Positions 1 through 9,499 of a DNA stretch of 64,000 nucleotides are shown here, piece by piece. Below the pieces are notes generated by a model. That model was not told the origin of the DNA and made no database searches. It saw nothing but the letters and a program-made list of their open reading frames with translations. Each line of letters begins with the position of its first letter. Position 1 is the first letter of the stretch. The position numbers and the translations under genes are program-made. Source of the DNA: Lutibacter sp. A64 (GTDB lineage Bacteria > Bacteroidota > Bacteroidia > Flavobacteriales > Flavobacteriaceae); assembly GCF_022429565.1 (NCBI RefSeq), contig NZ_CP092487.1, forward strand, positions 1,816,001 through 1,880,000, read 5' to 3'.

Positions 1-1596
1 AACCTAATTAAACAAGAATTAAAACCCATTAATGAAGAAATTATTAACCTCGAAAAAAAGAGAAATGCTAAATACAAAGAAAAAATTAAAAATAGTATTA
101 GATTAAAAAAGGATGAGCTAAAAGCCCTTAATGAGCCAAAAGCTGTTTCTAATCCTGATACTGATCCTAAAAATGTTTCTCAAAATAAAGTCATTCTTGA
201 TGCTATAGAAAAAATAGATGAGAAAATTCAAAAAATATCAGAATCCATTCAGAAAAAAATAGAACTTAAAAAAGAACTTATTACTGAACTTGATGAAATA
301 AAAACAATAAAAGAAGATTTTGAGTTTAAGAAAAGAGAGTATGATGATTTCAAGGTTCAAAAAGAAACCATTTTAACAAAGTATAAATTAGTATTTGATG
401 ACATTTTTGAATTCAAATTAAACCTAAAAAGTATTAATGACTTAATAAAGAAAAAGAAAAAAGAATTATTAATTGTTAAGACTGATTTGGGTGATGAAAC
501 TAGTAAAGATCCTAACTTTAATTCATTAGAAACTCAATTAGAAATATTAAACAAGGAGCTTAAAATTGAGCAAAACAAATTAGATGGACCTCAAAAAGCT
601 TATCAATTATACCTTACAAAAAAGAAAGAATGGGAGAAACAAAAAGCTCTAATTATTGGTGCTGATGATAAGTTAAATACTTTAAAATTCTTTGAAAAAG
701 AACTGAAATTTTTAACAAATGATTTATCAAGTAAACTTGATGAATTAAAAGATAAAAGGAATCAAATTGCGAAGAGGATTTTTGATAAAAAACAAGCAAT
801 TATATCCATCTATAAAAAAATTAAGTCTGATATTGATTCTATTATAAAAGATAATTCAAGTTTAGTTAATGATTATAAGATTAACATTAATGCTGCTTTG
901 ACTTTAAAATTAGGGTTTAATGATAAATTCTTTAATTTTATTAACCAGAATGTAATAGGTACATTTTACAATAAAGAGAATGGACAACAACAATTAAATC
1001 AAATTTCGAATGGTCTTGATTTTGATAAAAAAGATGAGGTAATTAGTTTTCTTGATAGTTTGGTTGATGCAATTTCTTTTGATAAAAGAGATTCTCAAAA
1101 CAATGCTGAAAGGTACATAAATGAACAATTGAAAGAACCTGAGGAGTTTTATGACTACTTATTTTCATTAGATTTTTTAGATTACAATTATCAATTGAAA
1201 CAGGGTGATAAAACTTTAGAACAATTATCTCCTGGAGAGAAAGGTGCATTATTACTTGTCTTCTACTTACTCTTAGATAAAGAAGATATTCCTTTAATTA
1301 TCGATCAACCTGAAGATAACTTGGACAATCATAGTGTTGCAAATATTTTAGTGCCATTTATTCGAATAGCAAAAAAGAATCGTCAAATTATTATGGTTAC
1401 ACATAATCCTAATTTAGCCGTTGTTTCAGATGCAGAACAAGTAATTTACGTGAATTTAGATAAAGAAAACAACCATCAATTTGAAACTATTTCTGGAAGT
1501 ATAGAGGATAGAACTATTAATGAAAGTATTGTTAAGGTTCTTGAGGGAGCTATGCCTGCATTTAATAAACGTAAACAAAAATATTATGAACATTAA
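1..1596 (+). CDS. SMC/TrlF-like AAA ATPase, C-terminal part (5' end outside window)
   Basis: The frame is open from base 1 to the TAA at 1594-1596, so 531 codons of a longer gene are visible. The first ~330 residues are Lys/Glu-rich and read as long coiled coils. The last ~130 residues hold an ABC-type signature (LSPGEKGALLLVFYLLL), a Walker B-like stretch (IPLIIDQPEDNLDN) and an H-loop-like VTHNPNLAVV. The tail (GSIEDRTINESIVKVLEGA, then FNKRKQKYY) resembles the end of TrlF-type ATPases. Such ATPases often sit beside type I restriction genes, and hsdR follows here. The N-terminal half with Walker A, and any PHP domain, is not visible, so TrlF rather than another SMC-like defence ATPase is inference. 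Confidence 0.7.
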   Translation, partial: NLIKQELKPINEEIINLEKKRNAKYKEKIKNSIRLKKDELKALNEPKAVSNPDTDPKNVSQNKVILDAIEKIDEKIQKISESIQKKIELKKELITELDEIKTIKEDFEFKKREYDDFKVQKETILTKYKLVFDDIFEFKLNLKSINDLIKKKKKELLIVKTDLGDETSKDPNFNSLETQLEILNKELKIEQNKLDGPQKAYQLYLTKKKEWEKQKALIIGADDKLNTLKFFEKELKFLTNDLSSKLDELKDKRNQIAKRIFDKKQAIISIYKKIKSDIDSIIKDNSSLVNDYKININAALTLKLGFNDKFFNFINQNVIGTFYNKENGQQQLNQISNGLDFDKKDEVISFLDSLVDAISFDKRDSQNNAERYINEQLKEPEEFYDYLFSLDFLDYNYQLKQGDKTLEQLSPGEKGALLLVFYLLLDKEDIPLIIDQPEDNLDNHSVANILVPFIRIAKKNRQIIMVTHNPNLAVVSDAEQVIYVNLDKENNHQFETISGSIEDRTINESIVKVLEGAMPAFNKRKQKYYEH

Positions 1597-1882
1597 TCAC
1601 AAACAATCATTCTTGCTTTACGAGATTTGGATGCTTTAGTTGTAGTAGGAGTACTAGAAAAGGTTGGAGAAAAACGAGGTACTTTTTATAAATTGGCGAA
1701 TTAGTGGCGGAAATGGCGGATAAATGGCGGAAAACATTGTTTCAAATGCATCATTATTGATTCAATAGACTCCTTTGAGATGTCAAAACAAGCAAATTGG
1801 TAACCAAGTAAGTAACAAAGTTGGTAACCATCACAGTAACCAAGATAAAATTAAATGTAATAGATTTGTAAAACAACTATGA
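1597..1882 (+). pseudogene. Remnant of a winged-helix C-terminal gene
   Basis: Two short readable pieces lie in different frames. Bases 1597-1704 encode a piece containing LRDLDALVVVGVLEKVG and then RGTFYKLAN before a stop, which looks like the recognition helix and wing of a winged-helix domain. Bases 1802-1882 encode NQVSNKVGNHHSNQDK, recalling the linker of Schlafen/AAA_4-type ATP-binding proteins. No start or continuous frame joins them. Short direct repeats (tggcgga; ggtaacca) lie between. Most likely the tail of a deleted accessory gene; family assignment is tentative. Confidence 0.35.
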
Positions 1883-4800
1883 AATTTACAGAATATCAAT
1901 TAGAAAAGGCATTTATAGAATTACTAGAGGTACAAGAAATACCACACGTAAACGGTAAAGAAATTGTACGTGCTGAAAATGAAGTGTTAATTAAAAACGA
2001 CTTAATTACATATCTTCAATATCGTTATACCGATATTTCAATAAGTGAAATAAATTCCATTATAAAAAAAATGGAAGCTTTACCAAGTTCAGAAGTATAC
2101 CATAGCAATAAAAAAATAATGCACTGGTTAATGGATGGGTTTACATTAAAACGTGAAGACCCCACTAAAAAAGACCTTTTCATTCAGTTAATTGATTATT
2201 CAGATAAAGACAACAATACCTATAAATTTGTAAATCAACTAGAAATTGTTGGGTATGAAAAACGCATTCCTGATGGCATTATTTACATCAATGGTTTACC
2301 AGTTGTAGTATTTGAATTTAAAACAGCTATTAGAGAAAACACCACCATTTACAATGCGTATGTACAGTTAACAACACGGTACCACCGTGATATTCCAGAA
2401 TTGTTTAAATACAATGCTTTTTGTGTAATTAGTGATGGTGTAAATACTAAAGCAGGTTCCTTTTTTGCACCTTATGAATTTTATTATGCTTGGAGAAGAG
2501 TGGCTGGTTTGGCTAAAGATGTAGATGGTATCGACAGTATGTTTACGTTAGTGCAAGGAATGCTACATAAAAACAGATTACGTGACATTATTCAGAATTT
2601 CATTTACCTGCCAGATAGTTCAAAAAAAGACGAAAAAATAGTATGCCGTTATCCGCAATATTATGCAGCACGAAGTTTGTATAACAATATTAAAAAAGCG
2701 CAAAAACCAGAAGGTGATGGTAAAGGGGGTACTTATTTCGGCGCTACAGGTTGCGGTAAAAGTTTTACAATGCTATTCTTAACAAGGTTATTAATGAGAA
2801 GTCCTTTTTTCTCAAACCCAACCATCGTGTTAATCACAGATAGAACAGATTTAGACGATCAATTATCCGGGCAATTTACCAGTGCTAAAACCTATATTGG
2901 CGATGAAAATATTATCAGTGTTGAAAGCCGCAATGAATTAAGAGAATTAGTACAAGGCAGAAAAAGCGGTGGGGTATTTTTAACCACCATCCATAAGTTT
3001 ACAGAAGATACAGAACTTTTAACCAATAGAACAAATGTTATTTGCATTTCTGATGAAGCCCATAGAAGTCAAACAAACCTCGACCAAAAAATTCAAGTAA
3101 CAGAAAAAGGTGTGAAAAAATCATTTGGTTTTGCAAAATATCTTCACGATTCTTTACCAAATGCAACATTTGTTGGTTTTACAGGAACACCTATTGACGC
3201 AACGTTAGATGTATTCGGAAAAGTAGTGGATGCCTATACAATGACAGAATCTGTAAAAGATGAAATTACAGTAAGAATTGTATATGAAGGTCGTGCTGCA
3301 AAAGTTGTTTTACATAATAATGAGCTACATAAAATTGAAGAATACTATGCTGCTGCAGAAGAAGATGGAGCCAATGAATACCAGGTAGAAGAAAGCAAAA
3401 AGCAATCAGCTAATATGAATGCTATTTTAGGTGATCCTGATCGTTTAAAAGCATTGGCTGAAGATTTTGTAAAACATTATGAAAACAGAATAAATGAAGG
3501 CGCTACTGTAAAAGGAAAAGCAATGTTTGTTTGCAGTAGCAGAGAAATTGGATACCAATTTTATAAAAATCTAATTGCTTTACGTCCAAATTGGGCAGAA
3601 GTTAAAATTGCTGAAGAAGGAGCAGTTTTAACGGATAAGGACAAACGAGAAATCAAACCAATGGAGCGTGTCAAAATGATAATGACAAGAGGAAAAGATG
3701 ATCCAAAGGAAATGTACGATTTGTTGGGTACGAAAGAATATCGAAAAGAATTAGACCGTCAGTTCAAAAATGAAAAATCAAATTTTAAAATAGCCATTGT
3801 AGTAGATATGTGGCTAACAGGTTTTGATGTACCATTCTTAGATAGTATGTATATCGATAAGCCAATCCAACAACATAACTTAATTCAAACCATATCTAGA
3901 GTAAACAGAAAATTCAAAGGTAAAAACAAAGGTTTAGTAGTAGATTATATCGGAATCAAAAAACAAATGAACCTTGCGTTAGCTAAATACAATAAAGGAG
4001 AAAAAGAAAATTTTGAAGACATAAATGAATCACTTGTTATCGTTAGAAATCATTTAGACTTGCTAGCTAAAATATTCCACAAGTTTAATAGTACCAAATA
4101 TTTTAAAGGTTCAGCTTTAGAGCAATTAAACACCTTAAATAATGCCGCTGAATATGTACAACTTACAAAAGAATTAGAAGTACGTTTTATGGGATTGGTA
4201 AAAAGATTAAAAGCAGCTTATGATATTTGTGCCGGTAGTCATCAATTAACACAAACTGAAAGAGATGATACACATTTTTATTTAGCAGTGCGTTCAATCG
4301 TATTCAAACTTACAAAAGGTAATGCTCCAGATACAGCACAAATGAATGCCAAGGTTAGAGAAATGATTAAAAAGGCATTAGAAAGTGATGGAGTTCAAGA
4401 AATATTTAAACTAGGTGAAGAAGCAGGAACAGAACAAGATATTTTTGATGAGACTTATTTAGCCAAAATTGATAAAATAAAATTACCAAATACAAAGATT
4501 AAACTATTACAACAATTGTTAGCAAAAGCAATTGGAGAAATGAAAAAAGTCAATAAGCTTAAAGGGATTGACTTCTCAAAAAAAATGCAATCATTAGTAG
4601 AACGCTATAATGAAAGAAAAGATGATGATGTTTTAAAAAGTGAAGTGTATGAAGAAATGGCAGAACAATTAACCAATTTAATTTGGGAGGTACACAAAGA
4701 ATTTTCGGCAGGTGATGAATTAGGAATTGACTTTGAAGAAAAAGCCTTTTATGATATTTTAAAAGAATTATGTGTTAAATATGATTTTAGATATCCCAAT

Positions 4801-5013
4801 GATAAATTAATTGAGTTATCAAAAGCAGTAAAAGACTTAGTAAATGCTCAGGCTAAATTTCCTGATTGGAGTAAAAGAGATGATATAAAAGCTGCTTTAA
4901 AAGTCGGTTTGATTTTATTGCTAGATGAATTCGGTTACCCACCAGTAGAACGTGATGAGGTTTATCACGATATTTTTGAACAAGCTGAAAACTTAAAAAA
5001 AAATAAAGGCTAA
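1879..5013 (+). CDS. hsdR: Type I restriction enzyme, R (translocase/nuclease) subunit
   Basis: This 1044-residue protein has the full HsdR layout. The N-terminal PD-(D/E)XK nuclease shows PD131-132 in RIPDGIIYINGL and E146/K148 in VFEFKTA. A superfamily 2 translocase follows, with Walker A GATGCGKS (about residues 288-295), DEAH (392-395), GFTGTP, and the helicase C-domain signatures DMWLTGFDVP and QTISRVNRKFKGKNKG. The rest is a helical domain expected to contact HsdM. It would cleave unmodified DNA after ATP-driven translocation. hsdM and hsdS are not in the window and presumably lie upstream. The ATG at 1879 gives the normal N terminus. The next gene starts 44 bp downstream on the same strand and may be co-transcribed. 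Confidence 0.95.
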   Translation: MKFTEYQLEKAFIELLEVQEIPHVNGKEIVRAENEVLIKNDLITYLQYRYTDISISEINSIIKKMEALPSSEVYHSNKKIMHWLMDGFTLKREDPTKKDLFIQLIDYSDKDNNTYKFVNQLEIVGYEKRIPDGIIYINGLPVVVFEFKTAIRENTTIYNAYVQLTTRYHRDIPELFKYNAFCVISDGVNTKAGSFFAPYEFYYAWRRVAGLAKDVDGIDSMFTLVQGMLHKNRLRDIIQNFIYLPDSSKKDEKIVCRYPQYYAARSLYNNIKKAQKPEGDGKGGTYFGATGCGKSFTMLFLTRLLMRSPFFSNPTIVLITDRTDLDDQLSGQFTSAKTYIGDENIISVESRNELRELVQGRKSGGVFLTTIHKFTEDTELLTNRTNVICISDEAHRSQTNLDQKIQVTEKGVKKSFGFAKYLHDSLPNATFVGFTGTPIDATLDVFGKVVDAYTMTESVKDEITVRIVYEGRAAKVVLHNNELHKIEEYYAAAEEDGANEYQVEESKKQSANMNAILGDPDRLKALAEDFVKHYENRINEGATVKGKAMFVCSSREIGYQFYKNLIALRPNWAEVKIAEEGAVLTDKDKREIKPMERVKMIMTRGKDDPKEMYDLLGTKEYRKELDRQFKNEKSNFKIAIVVDMWLTGFDVPFLDSMYIDKPIQQHNLIQTISRVNRKFKGKNKGLVVDYIGIKKQMNLALAKYNKGEKENFEDINESLVIVRNHLDLLAKIFHKFNSTKYFKGSALEQLNTLNNAAEYVQLTKELEVRFMGLVKRLKAAYDICAGSHQLTQTERDDTHFYLAVRSIVFKLTKGNAPDTAQMNAKVREMIKKALESDGVQEIFKLGEEAGTEQDIFDETYLAKIDKIKLPNTKIKLLQQLLAKAIGEMKKVNKLKGIDFSKKMQSLVERYNERKDDDVLKSEVYEEMAEQLTNLIWEVHKEFSAGDELGIDFEEKAFYDILKELCVKYDFRYPNDKLIELSKAVKDLVNAQAKFPDWSKRDDIKAALKVGLILLLDEFGYPPVERDEVYHDIFEQAENLKKNKG

Positions 5014-5057
5014 CCTAATAATTGTAATAGAAATAAGAATTCAAAAATTGCTACGCT

Positions 5058-6575
5058 ATGGCATTAGATGATGAAAAAAAGTTGACAAGTGCAGATTATT
5101 TTGATAATGTGTTGACTCAGATAGAATTAATAAAAAGTGATGCGGATTTTAATATTGATTTAAATACTGTTTTAAATGGAGTTAAAAATAGATGTAGAGC
5201 GGACTATAGTTTAGGTTTAGAATTATTAAATAAATCATTATCAGTAAATGAGGACAAAGAAATTATTATATCTGCTATTGTATCGGGGCTCTATGATAAC
5301 AAGAAAGTTGAATTCTATAACTCAATCTTACTAGATTTTATACAAAAAGATGATAAGCTAAATCCAATTTTCTTTGGCTTATCTAATATTTCAGAAATTA
5401 CAGAAATCGAATGTAAATTATTTATCAAACTAATTAATAAATACAACAAAGAGGATTTATTAATTAGTTCAATTTTATCACTTATATTTTCAATTCTAAA
5501 ATCCAACAATACAAAATATCACATCTTTTGTTTTAAAGAATTAAAATCATTTATTAAAAATGAAAAAGCAGCTTACTATATTATAAGTAATTTAAGTCAT
5601 CTAAATGATTACAATAAAGAGAAAACAGAAATTGTTATCAAACTAATAAATCAAGATTACTTTTCAATTGAAAAATATATAAATCCAATAAGTAATGTAT
5701 TTTGGCATTTAAAAGAATTTGACTCTTTTAAAAGTGTTGTGCTTAGCTTAATTAGAAAGAAGCCTTTTGAAAAATTTATTAAACGTTTTGGTTCGTATTT
5801 ACATTCTGTAGATAAAATTGAACTAGACAAATTTACATTAGATCTTTTAACTAGTAATCAAGCTAGTAAAAGAGCGACTGGTATTGAGATATTTAATCAA
5901 TTATCAAAACAAAACCCTTATCGTTTTACATTTAACGTTTTAGAACTATCTTATATTTCACAATATAAATTGTGGATGTCATTAACTCAAGACTTTCACG
6001 AACCTAAAAATAGACTTATAGCTTTACTTCCTTTAATTGATTCAAAAAGTGAATTAATTAAAGAAAGTTTTTTATGTAAACTAGAAGAAATATCAGAAGA
6101 CTATGGAGGTCTGGTTACTAAGGTATTGGAAGAAAATCTTAACAAAGATAATCCTGATTATATTTTAGTGACGGAAAGGATTAAAAAATATAATGAGAAT
6201 TATTATGGTGAAAATATTGATATAAAGAATTCCGTTTTAGAATTAAATCCATACCATATCCATTATAAATACATAAAACATTTTAACGAAGTATTTTATA
6301 AAAATATGAGTAAAACAGTAGATAAAGGAGCTAAGGAAAATAGCTTTCTTTCTTTTTTGGGAGCAAATACTATAAAACTATCAAAAGGTGGAGGTTGGCG
6401 ATTTGGAGAGAACAAAGAAATTTCACAATTAGGAAAAGTTGGAACTAGTTTTACTATGCCAAGAAGTTACTTTATAAATCCAAATAGATTTGAACTTGAA
6501 AAAGGATTTTCAATTAGACAAGATTGGACAGATGAAGAATTTTTAGAAATTAAAAGCTTTCTTGAGGATGAATAG
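5058..6575 (+). CDS. HEAT-like helical protein, partner of downstream nuclease
   Basis: I do not recognise this 505-residue protein. It is almost wholly alpha-helical, with repeated Leu/Ile/Lys-rich helix pairs over about residues 20-370 that resemble HEAT/ARM solenoids. No signal peptide or membrane segment is seen. The C-terminal ~90 residues change character: Gly-rich and aromatic (FLGANTIKLSKGGGWRFG, later FTMPRSYFINPNRF). The gene lies 44 bp after hsdR, and its stop overlaps the start of the nuclease gene by 8 bp (ATGAATAG), which implies translational coupling. By analogy with other nuclease operons it could be a sensor or scaffold. That role is inference. Confidence 0.6.
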   Translation: MALDDEKKLTSADYFDNVLTQIELIKSDADFNIDLNTVLNGVKNRCRADYSLGLELLNKSLSVNEDKEIIISAIVSGLYDNKKVEFYNSILLDFIQKDDKLNPIFFGLSNISEITEIECKLFIKLINKYNKEDLLISSILSLIFSILKSNNTKYHIFCFKELKSFIKNEKAAYYIISNLSHLNDYNKEKTEIVIKLINQDYFSIEKYINPISNVFWHLKEFDSFKSVVLSLIRKKPFEKFIKRFGSYLHSVDKIELDKFTLDLLTSNQASKRATGIEIFNQLSKQNPYRFTFNVLELSYISQYKLWMSLTQDFHEPKNRLIALLPLIDSKSELIKESFLCKLEEISEDYGGLVTKVLEENLNKDNPDYILVTERIKKYNENYYGENIDIKNSVLELNPYHIHYKYIKHFNEVFYKNMSKTVDKGAKENSFLSFLGANTIKLSKGGGWRFGENKEISQLGKVGTSFTMPRSYFINPNRFELEKGFSIRQDWTDEEFLEIKSFLEDE

Positions 6576-8289
6576 CAATAGTATAATAGTTCGTGAATAT
6601 CTAGCTTCATTAAAAGAAGATTCAGAATTAGATTATCTATTTCCAATTCTTTTAAATCTTATGGGGTTTAGAATTATTCAAACAGCAAAAGAATCAAAAG
6701 GACAATCACAATACGGAAAAGATATTATTGCTATTGGTAAGGATGAAAATGGAATCAAGCACAAGTGGTACTTTGAATTAAAAGGATATTCCGATAGAGA
6801 TATAACAATTACTAATTTCTCAAAATCTGACGGAATTAGAGAATCAATTATTGAAGCTAAGCATAGTTCATTTAATGATTCTAGTATTCCTGAATTCAAT
6901 AGTTTACCTATAAAAATAGTAATTGTACATAATGGAGTTTTAAAAACAAATTTTAGAAATACTTTTGAAGGTTTTATTACCAAAGAATTTAAAAATGGTG
7001 AATTTGAACGCTGGGATATTTACCTACTAACAGATCTTTTCAGTAAATATTTATTTAATGAATATTTGCTTTCGGATGATGCAAGTAATAGGTTGTTAAA
7101 AAAAACTTTAGCCTTTTTAGATTCCCCAGATAACGATTATTTAGAATTTAAAGAGTTAGTTACTATTCAGTTCAATAAGGTTGAAAACATAAAAAGTAGA
7201 GCATTTAAAAAGCTTTTTGCAACTCTAAACCTTTTAAATTCTATAATCTTTCATTATAGCAAAGAAAATAATTATTTAGTACCTGCTAAGGAATGTTCTA
7301 AATTTTTGATTCTAGAAACTTGGCATTGGATTTTAGAAAATAACTTACAAGACAAAAAACCGGTCGTCAAAGAATTTAAGAAATTACTTAAAGGTCAGTT
7401 CGAAATATTTGACAAATATTTTCAAAAAACTTTTTCTATTGCAAAAATCGAAAATGGTTTGTTCTCTGAATATGGTGCTTTCTACGAAAAAATCGGATAT
7501 CCTTTAAGGTGTTTTGAATATTTAGACGACATAATTTATTATTGTAGATTAAGAAATACCATATTTGAATCAAAGAAAATTGAACGTCTTAAAAACAAAC
7601 AGAAGGACTTAATCATTGAGCTGATAAATAATAATAGTGGTTTCAATCGTCCTATTTTTGACAATCATTCTATACCTATTACACAACTATTTTTATTCTT
7701 TTCCGATAAAAAATGCTTAAGACAAAAAGATGTTAACTTTCTTGCTGGTTATTTTCAACTTACAATTTCAAATTTAAGAATAGAAAAAATAAGACACGAT
7801 AGACAACCTGAACTGTACAACAGAATTGACCCAATAATTGAATTTGTTGCCACTGGAATCAAACCAGAAGAATATTGTGACAGCTCTTCAATTCTACTTG
7901 CAATATTATTAGAAATAACTTTAATATTTAATTCAGAAGATTTATTCAATGAAATCTTATCATTTGTAGATGAAGGTTTAAGTTTGCAAATAGTCTCTAT
8001 TGATGCTGCCAAATATAATGTTGAGCAATTACTATTTGAAAAAAATTTACACAGTGAATATTATGTGGATTGTATTGAAAGAGATCAAGAAGGATTAAAA
8101 TTACTTAAAAACCAAGCTGATTACCGCCTTTTTAAAAAATCAGTATTGAAGAAAAAAGCATTACCTAATTTATACAAAACAGATAAATTAGGTCTTTCCT
8201 GCATTAGATATTTGGCTCATAGTTATTATAAAAACGAAATATTACCAGAAGAGTGGAGAGAATTAATTAATGATAATAATGGTCAATAA
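6568..8289 (+). CDS. PD-(D/E)XK (Mrr-like) nuclease-domain protein
   Basis: A 573-residue protein. The N-terminal ~170 residues look like a restriction-endonuclease fold: a helix with E20, LLNLMGFRI, the pattern GQSQYGKDIIAIG giving D52, and WYFELKG giving E70 and K72. That D...ExK set is the usual metal-binding site of Mrr-like nucleases. The remaining ~400 residues are helical with no motif I recognise. I prefer the ATG at 6568 to the TTG at 6562 because it overlaps the upstream stop in the common ATGAATAG arrangement. It is probably the effector of a two-gene defence unit with the preceding gene. No helicase or methylase domain is present. Confidence 0.65.
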   Translation: MNSNSIIVREYLASLKEDSELDYLFPILLNLMGFRIIQTAKESKGQSQYGKDIIAIGKDENGIKHKWYFELKGYSDRDITITNFSKSDGIRESIIEAKHSSFNDSSIPEFNSLPIKIVIVHNGVLKTNFRNTFEGFITKEFKNGEFERWDIYLLTDLFSKYLFNEYLLSDDASNRLLKKTLAFLDSPDNDYLEFKELVTIQFNKVENIKSRAFKKLFATLNLLNSIIFHYSKENNYLVPAKECSKFLILETWHWILENNLQDKKPVVKEFKKLLKGQFEIFDKYFQKTFSIAKIENGLFSEYGAFYEKIGYPLRCFEYLDDIIYYCRLRNTIFESKKIERLKNKQKDLIIELINNNSGFNRPIFDNHSIPITQLFLFFSDKKCLRQKDVNFLAGYFQLTISNLRIEKIRHDRQPELYNRIDPIIEFVATGIKPEEYCDSSSILLAILLEITLIFNSEDLFNEILSFVDEGLSLQIVSIDAAKYNVEQLLFEKNLHSEYYVDCIERDQEGLKLLKNQADYRLFKKSVLKKKALPNLYKTDKLGLSCIRYLAHSYYKNEILPEEWRELINDNNGQ

Positions 8290-8621
8290 ATAAAAAACTT
8301 ACCCTATTATCTCCAGCAGTATTCCGTTCCATTGCATTACACTACATACAGCTTTCAATTCACCGCATAAAAGCTTTCCTATGGTCAGCATTTATCTTTG
8401 CCTTTGCGCTCTCTTAAATCCGGTTCCATAATAAAGTTTAGTACAAAACTTCATCATTATAAAAATGTTATTTTTATATTTGAATAACTCAACTAAAACC
8501 CATGTTTATCCCAAAGTAGAATACAGATAAACCAATATAAATGAAGCATATAACAAGTTGCCTGTAATACGATTGAAAATCGCAAAACACAAAATAGTTT
8601 CCATATATTGAAACTTTTCAC
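8290..8621. other. Non-coding stretch upstream of toxin-antitoxin cassette
   Basis: No credible gene is seen here. The first ~190 bp have no recognisable feature; the second half holds the attC-like site listed separately (8480-8567) and the start of the toxin cassette leader. It marks the boundary between the hsdR-linked island and the cassette-like array. Confidence 0.5.
8480..8567. repeat. attC-like site 1
   Basis: An imperfect palindrome with left arm around AATAACTCAAC, an inner hairpin (GTTTATC ... GATAAAC) and right arm GCATATAACAAGTTG. It closely resembles site 3 at 16021-16101: both share AATAACTCAA, GTTTATCC...GATAAACC, ATAAATG and ATATAACnAGTTG. The right core GTTGCCTGTA (8557-8566) is the exact reverse complement of TACAGGCAAC at 9334-9343, at the far end of the next gene pair. 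That is the relation expected between the two ends of one integron cassette. Confidence 0.5.
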
Positions 8622-8629
8622 TAACTTTG
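8622..8629 (+). promoter_or_regulatory. Putative -7 promoter element of toxin-antitoxin pair
   Basis: TAACTTTG matches the Bacteroidota -7 consensus TAnnTTTG and lies 23 bp before the toxin ATG. The cassette therefore probably carries its own promoter. No clear -33 element was picked out. Confidence 0.5.
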
Positions 8630-8652
8630 TCGTCTAAATAGTAAGAAAAGGA

Positions 8653-8994
8653 ATGAAACCTAAATTTGATGTTATATTTTTAGAACAAGCGATTGAGTTT
8701 GTGGAAAATTTAGACAAAAAAACGAGAACGAAAATATTTTACAATATTGACAAAGCAAAATTGATAAATGATCCTAAACTATTTAAAAAACTAAAAGATG
8801 AAATTTGGGAATTTAGAACAAAGTATAACGGAGTTCAAATTAGACTTTTTGCTTTTTGGGACAAAACAGAGAAAACTGAAACGTTAGTAATATCAACTCA
8901 CGGAATTATTAAAAAAGTGAGTAAAGTTCCGAAAGGAGATATTGATAAAGCTGAAAAATTAAGAATGGAATATTTTAATCAAAAAAAATATTAG
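8653..8994 (+). CDS. RelE/HigB-type toxin (Gp49-like)
   Basis: This 113-residue basic protein has the compact fold of RelE/ParE superfamily toxins of the Gp49/HigB type: an N-terminal FLEQAIEFVENLDKKTRTKI helix pair, then LKDEIWEFRTKYNGVQIRLFAFW, where the beta-strand carrying WEFR and R(L)FAFW is the family hallmark, and a C-terminal helix starting after HGIIKKVSKVP. Family members are usually ribosome-dependent mRNA interferases. The antitoxin gene starts 3 bp after its stop, the toxin-first order typical of HigBA. The pair fills one unit bounded by attC-like sites, a frequent cassette cargo. Confidence 0.85.
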   Translation: MKPKFDVIFLEQAIEFVENLDKKTRTKIFYNIDKAKLINDPKLFKKLKDEIWEFRTKYNGVQIRLFAFWDKTEKTETLVISTHGIIKKVSKVPKGDIDKAEKLRMEYFNQKKY

Positions 8995-8997
8995 AAA

Positions 8998-9327
8998 ATG
9001 GAAACTACTAAAAAAATAAAAATGATGAGTTTAAACCAACTTAAAGATAAACATCTTGGAGAAGTTGGAACAATTGAAAGAGACAAATATGAGTTTGATT
9101 TAAAGATTGAGATTCTTGGAGATATGATAAAATCTGTACGAAAAGAAAGACATTTAACTCAAGAACAATTGGGAGATTTAATTGGAGTACAAAAATCTCA
9201 AATATCAAAACTTGAGAGAAATACGAGAAATGTTACAATTGAGACAATATTGAAAGTATTTAAAGCTCTGAAAGCTAATGTGAAATTTAGTATAGAAATG
9301 AACGAGGGAGAATTTAAAGTAGCATAA
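8998..9327 (+). CDS. XRE-family HTH antitoxin
   Basis: This 109-residue protein is the cognate antitoxin of the preceding toxin. Residues ~37-95 form an HTH_XRE domain (GDMIKSVRKERHLTQEQLGD, IGVQKSQISKLERNTRNVTIETILKVFKALK). The N-terminal ~35 residues (LNQLKDKHLGEVGTIERDKYE) are the part that commonly binds the toxin in this group. It should repress its own operon and neutralise the toxin. Its stop lies only a few bases before the next attC-like palindrome, leaving almost no other 3' sequence, as in integron cassettes. Confidence 0.88.
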   Translation: METTKKIKMMSLNQLKDKHLGEVGTIERDKYEFDLKIEILGDMIKSVRKERHLTQEQLGDLIGVQKSQISKLERNTRNVTIETILKVFKALKANVKFSIEMNEGEFKVA

Positions 9328-9328
9328 A

Positions 9329-9467
9329 AGTACTACAGGCAACACCTCATATAATTTATGCTTATATTTAAAATAAATACGAACTGACAAACATTCAACT
9401 AACGATTTGCTACCACCGAAAAATCTCCGATTTTTAGGCGCACAAATCATATAAAAACTCGTTATAG
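9329..9467. repeat. attC-like site 2
   Basis: About 135 bp of imperfect palindrome. The left arm CAACACCTCATATAATTTATGC pairs with the right arm GCACAAATCATATAAAAACTCGTT, and the centre holds a hairpin (CGAAAAATCTCCGATTTTT). It is nearly the same as site 4 at 17529-17667 over ~120 bp. The left core (9329-9343) matches the reverse complement of the cassette start at 8557-8571 at 13 of 15 positions, whereas the right core GTTATAG begins the next unit. Confidence 0.55.
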
Positions 9468-9499
9468 GTAATTTACCAAAATCGCTAAAAACCAGAAAA

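Noticed and set aside
9205..9450. Minus-strand frame of 81 codons
   Set aside because: It overlaps the antitoxin gene and attC-like site 2, so the frame is produced by the palindrome.
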